From Vitrella brassicaformis (Eukaryota; Sar; Vitrellaceae), in the NCBI GenBank assembly GCA_001179505.1, contig CDMY01000283.1, positions 1-51,519 on the forward strand: a DNA stretch of 51,519 bases, in the 5' to 3' direction. The notes under the pieces were generated by a model. It was not told the origin of the DNA and did not search any database. It worked only from the letters and a program-made list of their open reading frames with translations. Positions 38,798-49,510 of the stretch are shown here, in pieces. Every line of letters starts with the position of its first letter. Within the stretch, counting starts at the first letter, position 1. The translations under genes and the position numbers were made by a program.

Positions 38798-41350
38798 ATG
38801 AGGCGTTCTGTCCTGCTGGTGCTCCTGGGTGCGCTGTGGGCTCAATGCTCATCTGCCGGCGACGGTCCTTTCCCATCTCCGCCTTTTTTTGAACGGGATC
38901 TCGCCCTCTTCTTCAACGGAGATCTCACCTTTCAGCCAGACTGGGACTGCCGCGGCGTACCATCGCCCCATCCGAAGCTCCACTGGAACACATTGCGCCA
39001 GCAGCTGCTGCAGCTGTACCCGCCCTTCAATGACGCAGACACCAACACAAGCCCCGAGCAGCGCAAGGGTCTTTTCGCCGAGGTTCGAGGAGCCACAGAG
39101 ATCGGGCAGCTGTTCCTTGTGCTGGACCTCAATGCAACCAGGGCGCCTCACCGCAGCCAAGGGGCCCTGCAGACACGGCACTGCCCACTTGGTGCGTTTG
39201 CCTCGTGGCTGTTCCAGAGTGTGCACCCTCCTGACGGCATCATGGGCGACGGTGTGGAGGCGTTCCAGCGGTACATGCACTCATCAGCCCACACCATCCA
39301 CCAGACCATCAAGCAGCTGTCGATCGACGAGATAACGGGGACCACATGGCCAATCCTCAGGTACACACAGATGTGACATGGATGCCTGTGGCTGCTGTCT
39401 GCATTCCGTCCATCTGGTGCGGTGTGTTGGTATGTCAGGCTGCTCATTGCACTTGACAAGGGGTGGGCCAAGACCTCTGTCAACGATTGCTTCCACCACC
39501 CGCACCCATCGGTCGACTGGCGGCAGTTCCAGGCTGACGCGCAAAGCCTGGCCAAGAAGGTAATCGCGAGCGGCTCACTGGCCACGTATGCAGAGGACCA
39601 CGCCGCCGTCAGCCAGAGCGGCACCATCCTATTCCTCACCACGTCACGCGCACCATGGAACCTATCTGTCGCCGATTCCATGGCGCTGCTGACCGGCAAC
39701 AGCACGCCATCGACAAACTCGACGGCCCATGGCAACACGACAGTGGCGACGACCATCGGGAGGTTGACTCTCGCTTGTCCATTAGGGTCGGCCACCGCCC
39801 TGCTGCTGCAGGCGCTGGGTACGGCGGCCCTGCGTGACATGCACCGGCTGCTGCAGGTCAAGATGGCCATCGTCAGACAACACCTTACGGACATTCACGC
39901 CACGGCCGTCTTCAGCAGCGGTGAAGGGATACGGATGCATCTGAGAAAAGTCGTCATTCCGTTTCTTTATCTCTCTGCGTCAGGTTGGCCGATATTTGAG
40001 CTGCTGTTGATCATTGGGGAGCAGCGGTCGCACCGGAACTGTCGGCCGATACCGTTGCAGGACCTCATGCCCTTCCACAGGTCAAATCGATGTCGTTCTG
40101 CACGACAAGGGAGGGAGTGTCCCTGCTGTGTTTGTTGGCGTGTTCAGGTTCCCCGTCCCTGCTGATATCCTCTCTACTCTCCGTGGGCTGCACCCTCTGC
40201 AGATGAGGCAGCAGCTGCTCCCCTGGCTCGCACACAGAAGCGCTCGTAAGAAGGGAGACACCGACATCACACACAAAACCATGCCCTTTCTTCTTTCTCT
40301 TTGCCCTTCATTGCAGCGTTGAGGAATCTCACGGATGCCCTCAGCGCCGCAGCCCTGCTCGCCCTCCCCGTCCCAGCACACGCAGCAGGAGCAGCCGACG
40401 GCCGCCTCGTGTACATCACACTGGCGGCCAGCGATGCCGTCATCCCCTTCTTTCCACTCTGGTGGGGCCGACAGATACACATCCTCGGCCTACTCAACAC
40501 TGTCGTCATCACACGCTCTCAAGCCGCCTACCATGCCTGCATCGAGGGCAGGAAGGCCGCCCTCGCCCCCCCACGGCTGGCGGGCGTTTTCATCGCGACA
40601 GAGAGGGGCAGAACGACCATTGAGGAGCTGGGCACATGTGTCCTGCTGCCGTATGGCGATGGGAATGGCGAGGTTTGCGCAAGAGAGGAGGAAGTGAGGA
40701 AGGGCAACTTGTGGGGGGCATTTCCCGACACGGCTGCGGCGCTGGTCAAGTACTCAGTGCTGTTAGTGGGAGCTCAATTTGGCCTGCGGATGGTGTGGTT
40801 TGATATGGACGTCATGTGGGTGCGCGACCCGACACGGCTGATAGTGCAGCGGGCGAAGGACGGAGCGGCGGGAGAGAATGACTTGTTGGTGCTTGAAGAG
40901 CTCTTCACTGGTGGCTGGGGAGGGGAAGGGGTAAAGAGACATCAGCCGTTCGGATGTGTCTGTATGTGGCTATGTGTGTTCGGTAGATGACGCACGCGAT
41001 GAGATCATTTATGTGGGCAACACGGGCGCCTCTGACGTGTTCCTCGGCGTGCTCCTCTCCCTCATCATGGGCTTCCCATTCGCGGCCCCCAACAAGATGC
41101 TCAATGCCCTCATCAGACCGCAGGTAGGACGACACAACCTATGAGTGCATATCAATGTGTATGCTTCTCTCGCCTGTCTTGCAGACTGTGGCCTTTTCTG
41201 GGGTCCCTCGTCAGCTCGCCTTGGATCTGCGGCAGAGGATACGTGTGGGCATGCTCGACCCACAAGAGAGCTTCGCCAGCAGGCAAGGATGGTTCGGCGA
41301 CCTCGACAACGTCTATGCCTTTGCGACCTTCCAGCGAGAAGAGGACTGGT

Positions 41351-41386
<36 letters not shown>

Positions 41387-42996
41387 GTGCACTGCACACA
41401 GGCACATGACTCGATGGATGCTGTGTTTTCCCTCCTTGACTTGGCAGGCCTGCTATCGAGCACTCCATCATGGATCTGTTCAGCCCTTCCGTGCGGTGCA
41501 AGACAGCCGTCCACCTGCTTAGGAACCTCGCCGCAGCATCATCCACCACCACCGCACAGCAGCACCACGAGCAGCTGGCGAGAAACGACACCGGCACGGC
41601 CCTCAACGACACGGTGGGCGACGGCTGCTTTCGCGCCACCGTGTTGGAGACGCACAAAGTCCTTCTCTTCATCTTAGACACGTTCTTCCGCAACCGCACG
41701 CCCAAACAGCCTCTGTTCTCCACGGCAGCCGACAAGAGAAAGCAGGCCCTCCTTGGCGAGACGCGAAAGTTGCTGGAGAGGGAGGAGGCATTTCGGCACG
41801 GCAGAGAGAATGCCACCGACCTCCTGCCGACTGCAGATGACCCCATGAATGCCACATACGTGTCGCTGCCCTACGGGAATCTCACTGTGCTGTCGGTCAG
41901 CTATGCCGATGGGTGCTGTGAGATGGAGCAGGAGCAGAACCACAGGACGGCCTTGGAGTGGGGCTGCACGGACGCGTGGATGCTCAACGGGACCTTTCTT
42001 GACGTGGACTTCCCAGAGAAGAATCGGCTGCTGCTGGAGTTCCCGAGAGAGGGTGACTTGATTCGGTACAAGTCGCCCAGCGCCAAGCGGGGGTACTATG
42101 TGTGGAAGCCTTATGTCGTCCTCAAGGCGCTGCTGGTGAGTCTGCCACAGCTACATACACATCACCTGTATCCAACACACAAGACCGCCCTCTCTCTCTC
42201 GCTGTCTCTCTCTCTCTCGCTGTCTCCCTTTCTCTCTGTGTGGGCGTTGCGTGTGCAGTCTCCCGATTTGCCGTGGTATCGTGGCGTGTTGGTGTACAGC
42301 GATGCGGGCGGGTACTTCGTGGGACCAATACAAAGTCTGGTCGACACCTACCTGAACGGGAGCGATGTCGTCGCCTTTCAGGACTTCATGCTCGTGAGGC
42401 ACTGGCACACACACACACGCAGATGGGATGCCCTTCTCACTGTCTCTCATTATGTATTCATGTGTACACGTGTGGTGCAGGAGGGCGATTGGACGAAGCG
42501 CGACGCCTTCCTGGCGCTTGACGCCGACCACATCGCCATCGCCCTCAGCCAGCAGTACGCCACGGGCATCATCCTGATGCGCAAGACACCTCTGGCGGTC
42601 TCCCTCGCCCACTCATGGCTCAAGGCATGCCAGGACAGGAGAGTCATGACGGAAGAACCAAGCGTCATGGGTATGTATCTGACAAAGAGAACAGACCGTC
42701 AATGAAACAGACACCTTGTGTGTGTGTGTGTGTGTCGCTCGTGTGCACGTGCAGGCCAACCGGACTACCCAGGATTCAAGAATCACAACGACGACCAGTC
42801 AGCCTTCAGCCTGCTGTTCAAGCTGTACGGCTTCAGGGGCTTCTCGGTCATCACGCGCGACAAGCACATCCACTTCGCGCGCAACAAGAAGAAATTCGAG
42901 CTGCGTGCCGAGGCCACCGCACAGGGCCGGCGGCTGGGTGTGGACGACTACCTCACACAGACCACTGCGGCGCTGCAGGAGGCAATCAAAAGATGA
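38798..42996 (+). CDS. secretory protein with two glycosyltransferase-like domains
   Basis: Exons 38798-39360, 39439-40080, 40148-40245, 40317-40910, 40987-41123, 41185-41348, 41448-42135, 42259-42393, 42481-42670 and 42755-42996 give 1150 residues. A strong signal peptide (RSVLLVLLGALWAQCSSA) and many NxT/NxS sites mark a Golgi or ER lumen protein. The N-terminal 430 residues are unrecognised. A first GT-A-like domain (about 460-720) has LVYITLAASD, a DXD site in WFDMDVMWVRDP (around 598) and resembles the nucleotide-diphospho-sugar transferase (GT77-like) group. A second domain (about 930-1140) has GYYVWKPYVVLKALL, VLVYSDAGGYF, NHNDDQSAFSLL and QQYATGIILMRK. These recall bacterial and algal polysaccharide glycosyltransferases. 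Two unrelated-looking transferases in one chain suggest a bifunctional enzyme. A split into two genes is possible, but the frame runs through all junctions. Confidence 0.72.
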
Positions 42997-43029
42997 CTGA
43001 CTTTATCGGGAGCATGTTTGTCCATGCTG

Positions 43030-43165
43030 TACATGTACGTGTGGATGCAACGGTTTGCACTGAAATTCGAATCATTACTTTGTCAGCGAGAAACAGAGCA
43101 CCACGCTGACTCAAATGAGCAAAGGGGATTGATTCAACCCTGCAGGAATCACTTGCGAGCTTGGC
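43030..43165. repeat. copy A of a 135-base upstream element
   Basis: Diverged copy (about 80% identical by eye) of 49325-49465. Shared blocks are TTTGCACTGAAATTCGAATC, TTACTTTGTCA, GAGCACC, AAAGGGGATTG and TTGCGAGCT. It ends about 60 bases upstream of the Ulp1-like start codon. Confidence 0.75.
43154..43161 (+). promoter_or_regulatory. TGCGAGCT motif upstream of the Ulp1-like gene
   Basis: The octamer lies 64 bases before the start codon at 43226, inside copy A of the 135-base element. Confidence 0.5.
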
Positions 43166-43225
43166 ATCAGACCCCAAGTGCCGTCAAACACACACACACA
43201 ACAAAAGACAGAGATATAGAGAAAG

Positions 43226-45717
43226 ATGGTGAAGCATCTGCCGAAAGAGAGAGCTCCTGCTGGGCGTGAGCCGAGAGAGCCTGTCCGGCTTCAAGGGCGT
43301 GTTCGCTTCCAAGACCTGATCAGTGAGACCAATCTCATTATGGTCCATGACGCAAGAGTGCATGCAAACGTGTGCTTGTTTGCTTGTGCGTGTGTGCATG
43401 CAGAGTTGTTCCCGGACGCGCCGCCGTTTCCGAATGCGAAGCCCAAGAAGCCAAAGTCGAGGCGGCGTCTGGAGGAAGCGGCGCGGGAGAGGCGCATGCG
43501 GAAGCTCCAGGAGGAGCTCCAGAGGAAGCACTTCCGTAAGCGCTTCGAGCGCACGAGAGCGCACTATGCTTGTCGCTCAACTCTCTTGTCCTGCACTGAC
43601 TGCAGTCCGTGACGACCCAGACGATCCCATCGACGAGCCCGACGAAGAAGAGCCACGGGGACAGCAGCCCCACTCTGCACGGTTGTGGTGGATGGACGGC
43701 ACCGAGGACGGCGCTGGGGCAGAGCAACTGCCGCCGCCGCCACTGTGGGTTGATGATGAGGGCGAGGGCGAGGGCGAGGGCGAGGGGGGAGAGGGCGACC
43801 AGGGCGAGGTAAGCAGTCAAAGCAGCCACATCATGGCACGTGTGCATACATGTGCCTGCCTGATGCAATGCAGGTCGGATCATCGGTGCCATGGTATGCG
43901 AGTCTGCCGCCCGACGACTTGGCGCTGGCGGAGCGCCTTGTCCGGGCGGGCGGCAAGTACCCCCGCAGCTTCATCTCAGACATCGGACACATCACCATCA
44001 ACGGGTACACCCGCCAGTCGCACTAATATGAGAGGGAAAGGGGGAATGAGAGGCGGTGCAAAGTCTCTGTCTGTTTGTGCGTGTGTGTGTTCAGCCATAA
44101 CATCGCTGCTTTGGGTGACGGGTCTGTGGTGGATAATGAGGTAGTGGATGCCGTGTTCACCCTGGCGGCCGAAAGACAGAGCCAGCTCAGACAGTCGGGC
44201 AGACTGTGAGCGACCTGCACACACCCTATCACTGCGTTCCGACCAACACGTATTCTGTGTGTCTGTGTGTGTGTGTTTGCGGCAGGTTGCCACGTGTCCG
44301 CTTCACCACCACAGACTTCTGGCAGAGCCTGGCGGGCCCCGACGACGGGTACAAATACAACTACGAAGCCGTCAAGAGCCACAACAACATCCAGGGCGTA
44401 AGTGAGCCGCCCAGTCACCCAACCACCCAGCTGCACCGAAGCCCTCGACGCATACAAACACAAACACGCCCATCGTCCGTATGTTTGTGTCATTCAGATA
44501 AGCGTGTTTGAGGTAGACTATCTGGCCGTGCCGATCTGTGATCATGGGCACTGGTCGCTAGGGTTTGTCGACGTGAGGGACTGACACACACACACACACA
44601 CACTCGCGAACGAACGAACGAACGAACGACGAGAAATGTGCCTGTCTGTGTGTGTGCCTTGTTGCCTGCAGGAGGAGACGGGTGGGGGTATTAGACACGG
44701 ACATGCTGCCCAGCGAGGATACCAGCTTCCAGTACACACACACACACACACACACATGTCCAGACAGAATGTGCCGAACGTGTCTGTCTGTCTGTGTATG
44801 TGTCTGTCTGTCTGTTGTGGTAATGCAGTTTCCTCCATTTCATGATTGACTATATGAAAGACGCCTACAGGGACTTGTTTCACCGCGAGATGCCATTTGG
44901 CGAGTTCAGACAGTGGTGCGAGGCAGATGATGAGGTACAGACACATACACACACAAGGCCTCCATGTCCCATTTCTTGTGTGTGTATGCAGTTGGATCTG
45001 CAGCAGCAGGCGTACGAGGAGGACAGCGGCATATGGATGCTGCTGTTCGGCTTCTGCTTAATGACTAGAACGTAAGCGCCCAAACAAGGAAAGGAGGCAG
45101 GCAGCCATGGGACGGGGGTCGACTTGCGTGAGTGAGCATGTGTGTGTGTGTGTGTGTGTGTGTATCAGTCCGTTTGCTAGTGTCCGCCCCCGCAGCTCGT
45201 TCCTCCGCCTCACCGGCGACTGGTCCCAGGACCAGACCGCCCTGATGGACATTGTCCGACGCAAAATGGTATGGATGGATGGACGGATGGCTGGATGGCT
45301 GGATGGTCGGTGCAATCGGTTTGGCTCTCTCGTATCAGGCTCTCTCGTATCAGGTACTTAGCCTATATCGCAAGCATCTCCCGGCTGAGGTTTTCGACAG
45401 TGCTGCTGATCGGGAGATGAGCGAGGGCGACGAGGGCGCGGTAGGCAACCAAAGCACTGTGCAAGGGTGGCGGGGTGGGTGCGTCAACGCGCCGGCCGTA
45501 TGTGTGTTGGTGCCCCCAGGTGGTATCTCCGACCGCGTCAATAGGCGACGAGGAGTTCTTCTCCCTCGACCCGCCCCCACCAGAGCAAAGTGACAGCACT
45601 GACGGCACCTTGCGGGGGGCAGAGCCACCCCAAACCAACGTCCAGGGCCATCCTTCCCGGGAGGGGGGGTTTCTGCATGGGTTCATGCAGATCGTGGAGG
45701 CCATCGCTGGAGGGTGA
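43226..45717 (+). CDS. Ulp1-like (C48) SUMO-protease homologue with Cys-to-Ser change
   Basis: Thirteen exons (first 43226-43322, last 45520-45717) give 493 residues. The first 140 are basic, then acidic with a GAGGGC-encoded Glu-Gly run. The protease-like domain starts near VVDNEVVDAVF. The catalytic His is in DHGHWSL (H280) and the Asp in VGVLDTDM (D292). The Gln and nucleophile region reads LQQQAYEEDSGIWMLLFG: Gln345 and Ser351 are six apart, as Gln and Cys are in yeast Ulp1, but the expected DCG is DSG (codon AGC at 45025-45027). Active C48 enzymes cleave SUMO or related modifiers; this one is probably inactive as a cysteine protease, perhaps a modifier-binding pseudoenzyme. One junction is weak: the frame requires the donor GTTTGT at 44563 rather than the stronger GTGAGG at 44573, which leaves the His-Asp spacing short. 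Confidence 0.72.
45324..45353 (+). repeat. duplicated 15-base acceptor segment
   Basis: GCTCTCTCGTATCAG is repeated perfectly (45324-45338 and 45339-45353) at the 3' end of an intron of the Ulp1-like gene. Both copies end in CAG, and both acceptors keep the frame, giving alternatives that differ by five residues (ALSYQ). Confidence 0.85.
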
Positions 45718-46626
45718 GCAGCGACGGTCATGTTACATGTGATGCGATGTGTAGTGGACATGTTCAGACAGTGACTGCGACTCGAGTACCACTCAGTTAG
45801 CTGTACATTAATTGACGCGTTATTCCGTCTGTCTGGTCGGGCTTTCCCGATCAACACACCACGCTGCGTGTAGCAGCCAGTCATTCATTTCGCGCGTCAG
45901 TCAGTCAGTCGGTCAGTCATTCAGTCATTTGGTGTTCAGGCAGTGCTTCGATTAGCCACACTTGTCTCGCTTGTACTTGCAGAGTGCTGTACGTCATGTA
46001 CTACTGCTGTACTGTATGTACTACCCGGAGAGAACCAACTTGATGACATGAACACATGCCTTCCTCGTCTATGTATGCGCACACCAAACAGCAGGCCTCT
46101 CGCAGCCATCGAATCCAAGCCTTTCCAAGCATGCATCGCCTCTCTCCCTTTCTCTCTGTCTGCCTATTGGTTGGCTGCTGTGGGTGGATGGGTGGGGCGC
46201 TTCTGTTGTTTTCCGCGTGTACATGGTGGTGTGTTCACCTGATTGTTGTTTGTTGCGTTGGATGGCTCAGTGGGCTTCCATGTTTCGCTTGCTTCCTCTG
46301 GCTTCTGTACACTTGCCAGGGCTTCATGCTGTCGGGCGATATCGCTCGTTCTTGTGTATGTAGCCAGGGGAAGTGTTCGTCATCTGTGCCCTCTATTGTC
46401 ATCTGCATGTCGGCCGGTGCCAGTGCCTTTCCTTTTGTGGTGGACCATAGGGATGGGTGGGTAGACAGCCTGCACCACACAGACTCGTTCTTGCGTACCC
46501 CTTCGGGGGGCCGGGGGGCAAGGTCCCCGTGAGGTTAACGAACGAACGAATGCATCGCGATCTCCGCGAGCTACGAAAGCCGAAAAGCAACTCGGACTCT
46601 TTGACAAATTGCGAAGATCTGCCAGC
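45718..46626. other. intergenic region between tandem genes
   Basis: No exon is recognised between the Ulp1-like stop and the first tandem paralogue. (GTCA)n-like runs lie near 45895-45925. The last 60 bases (from about 46565, CGCGAGCTACG...) resemble the leader of the second paralogue (from 49450), including the shared ATCTGCCAGCATG at the start codon. Confidence 0.5.
46565..46572 (+). promoter_or_regulatory. CGCGAGCT variant of the upstream motif
   Basis: This is a one-base variant of TGCGAGCT, 54 bases before the start codon at 46627. It aligns with the exact octamer 54 bases before the start of the paralogue at 49511. Confidence 0.4.
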
Positions 46627-49110
46627 ATGGGGAAGCAAAGGAGACCGCTGTCCGCCACCACCACGAAAGCGAAAGAATCCCTGCTGACTCCGAGTCGTAA
46701 GTGCATCGCTCGTCAGCTCGATTCTCTCAGCCGGCGGCTGGAGCTTTATGCGGATCATGGCGCTGACGTCGTGATGCCCCTGCTTCGCGAACTCACAACC
46801 CTCTTGCACTTCGAAGGGCTCGGGGGAGGGCGCTGCCGAAGGGTGAGGAGTCGGCTGGCGAAACGCGCGAAGGCTTTCCACCAATACCTGTTCGCCATTC
46901 TGCATCTGGTCCGCGGGCAGGCAGGCAGGCAGGCAGCCAGAAGCAAGAAGGCGCGCCGCTTTGACTCTCTCTGGTGTCGTGTGTTTGCATCTATCTATCT
47001 CTTTTGCAGAGCTACAGTCCCGCGTGCCGTGAGGCTGCCGCCGTGGCAATCGCCAAGCTCGTCAAGCTCGGGTTGACCTTCGTCATCAAGCCGCAGACAT
47101 ACTATCTGGGCGAGCACCTCCTAGCGGCTCTGGAGAGTATCATCCCTGACGCCCCTCACCTGACCGCCGCTGATGAGGCCATCTACATCATCTTACTCGA
47201 AGTCATCGCCACGACGCGGGGCGGCATTGCCCCGTCGTGCTGCTACCAGGTCATCGGCGCAACCGCTGCGGACGGCACCGAATACCGCGACGTCATTCTC
47301 ACGCAGCACAAGGCTTTGTTGCGCCGCGCCGAGATCCTCCTGCAGAGCTGCGATGACCTGAGGCAGCACAGCGTCCTCTTTCTTCTGTCCTTCTACAAGC
47401 CTCTCGCGCCGCCCTCCTGCTCCGTTGGCTGCTGGATGCGTCTGATGGGTGTGGCTGGATGCCGGCTCTGCGTGTTTGTTTCACTGTGTGGACCTGGTGC
47501 TCTCTCTGTGCAGGTGTGGCCATCGGTGTCAGCCTGCGGCAGCCGGCTCCACACGAGCTCGACGTGGCCGACTCGATGCTCAGGACCGCTGACGTCAACA
47601 TCAGCGGCGCCATCCGTGCAGGTGCGCGAAGTGAGGCCACACGCGGATGTGGCCTGACTGACCTGCCCGCCATCCAGTGTGTGTGTGTGTGTGTTGGTGT
47701 TGGTGTTGGTGTTGGTGTATGTGTTTGGTCGACTGACTGTCAGGCCGCGAGGTGGAGGTGTTTGCTGCAATCGAGGAGTACCTGGCCCCCTGTGTGGGCC
47801 CGCTGGTGATGGTGCTCACGTGGAGCGGCGATGTGGCGCTGAAGCGGCGCGCGATGAGCCTTATCGGCTGGATCTTCTATTTCACCTACAAGCCGTGCAT
47901 CGAGGGATGCGCCCCTTCGTCCGTCCAGGCGGAGGTCGATAAAGGTACGTCTGGAGAGGGAAAAGACGAGAGATGTGTTCTGCTCACACTCTGTGATGTG
48001 TGTGGTCGCTCAGTGTTGCGCCAGCCGGTCCGTGTGTTGTCGGCGGATCCCTTGGCGCTCAATACCATGGCCATGCTGCTGGGTGACACACACGCCGGCG
48101 GAGACGACGTCATCTCCAACATGCACGTGCCCCTGTACATCGCCAATCACCTGTCAGGTAGGTCCTCAACCCCCACACACACCCGACGCACAGGCAACCA
48201 CAACCTTGGTGGCTCTGTGCGTTGTCGACCTTCAGATCCGTCCCTCCACGAGGGCGCAGAAGGGCACTTGAATGCCCTCATCGAGGCTGGCTGGGTGCGT
48301 GCCATCGTCGGGCTCATCCGCGACGACCGGCTGCTGTCGATCGAGGCCTTCGTCAAGTACACCCTGCCGGGCTGCATTTACGCACTGCACAACATGGCTC
48401 AGTGCGACGAACAGGTGGATGGGGAAGTGGTGAGGCAGCAAGGGCAGGGCATCCACCAGTGCTGCTGTGTTTGTGTCTGCAGGTGTTGTGTGAGACGTCC
48501 GGTGTGTCCGTCGTGGGTGCGGTATGTGAGCTGCTCGTCAAGCACGCCCGCGGCGACATCGACATGATCGAGGAGAGCGACATGCAGAACCCTGAGTCGG
48601 TCATCAATGCCATATTGTGGCTCATCAACGAATTCGTGCCGTAAGGACATACACACACCAAAGACGCACACATTTCGACGCACGTGTGTGCGCGTGTGCG
48701 TGCATTTTTGCATAGGTACGGCGAGCGGCAGATTGACCAGGGGAAGCTCAGTACCAACGTGCCTCGGGTTCTGGTCCTCCAGGTACGCTCCCGCACAACT
48801 GGACATGCACTGATATCTCCCTGGACGCGTGACGCCTGTGTGTTCGTCTCTTAGCTGCCGTCGATCAAGGAGCTCATGACCATGCCGCGTGGCCTGCAAA
48901 GGCTGCCCAGAGAGGTGATATACACAGCCGGCCACACAAGCATGATCGCGTATTGCAGTCGGGACAGCAGTGTTGTGTGCTTGTGAGTGGATGCAGGTGT
49001 TTCAGCAGCTGGATTGGCTTTACGCTGCGTCCCGCGAGGAGCAGCACATGCGGTGTCGAGCTGAGGAAATCGCACAGGCATTCGCCCTCTGGCCTGCTGC
49101 AGGCGAGTGA
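46627..49110 (+). CDS. tandem paralogue 1 of an unrecognised helical family
   Basis: Exons 46627-46908, 47010-47448, 47514-47621, 47744-47944, 48014-48157, 48236-48414, 48483-48640, 48716-48782, 48855-48914 and 48997-49110 give 583 residues. The protein looks all-helical, in the manner of HEAT or armadillo folds (ALIEAGWVRAIVGLIRDDRLL, then ELLVKHARGDIDMIEESD), but I cannot place it in a family. It has no signal peptide, membrane span or catalytic motif. It is clearly homologous to the next gene along most of its length: DPSL...LIEAGWV.AIV.L..DDRLL and VKHARGDID are shared. Three internal exons (201, 179 and 67 bases) are the same length in both genes. An extra intron at 47449-47513 is absent from the neighbour. 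Confidence 0.8.
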
Positions 49111-49324
49111 GCCAGTGACGTCGACCGTCGATGGTGTGTCGGAGGGAAGAGGGCCGCAGCAGGCGATTTACGTACGTACATGTCTTCCGTATACGTATAC
49201 ATTTGTATATTTGTATATTTGTGTGTACACATCTCAGTATGTATATGTACATGTGTGTGTACGTTGACTCACTTCGTTTGTCGTTTTGGTGCCGGTCGGT
49301 GGTGATCTGCGGATGTGTACTTGA

Positions 49325-49465
49325 CTTGTACGTGTGAATGCGACAATTTGCACTGAAATTCGAATCGTTACTTTGTCAACGAGACCTGGAGCACCGCACT
49401 GACTCCTAAAACAAGGAAAGGGGATTGGTTCAACCCTCACAAGAAATTTGCGAGCTAAGCACCGA
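49325..49465. repeat. copy B of the 135-base upstream element
   Basis: Homologous to 43030-43165. It ends about 45 bases upstream of the start codon at 49511. Its last part (GCGAGCTAAGC...CCGAAAAG) also matches sequence just upstream of paralogue 1 (from 46566). Confidence 0.75.
49449..49456 (+). promoter_or_regulatory. TGCGAGCT motif upstream of tandem paralogue 2
   Basis: The octamer lies 54 bases before the start codon at 49511, inside copy B of the 135-base element. Confidence 0.5.
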
Positions 49466-49510
49466 AAAGAGATGGCACCCTCTAGCGTCTGATCGTCTGC
49501 ATCTGCCAGC

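Larger units (their letters stand above)
49111..49510. other. intergenic region between the tandem paralogues
   Basis: Contains GTATAC/GTATAT-rich sequence near 49170-49255, and copy B of the 135-base element. Serves as 3' end of paralogue 1 and promoter of paralogue 2. Confidence 0.5.
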
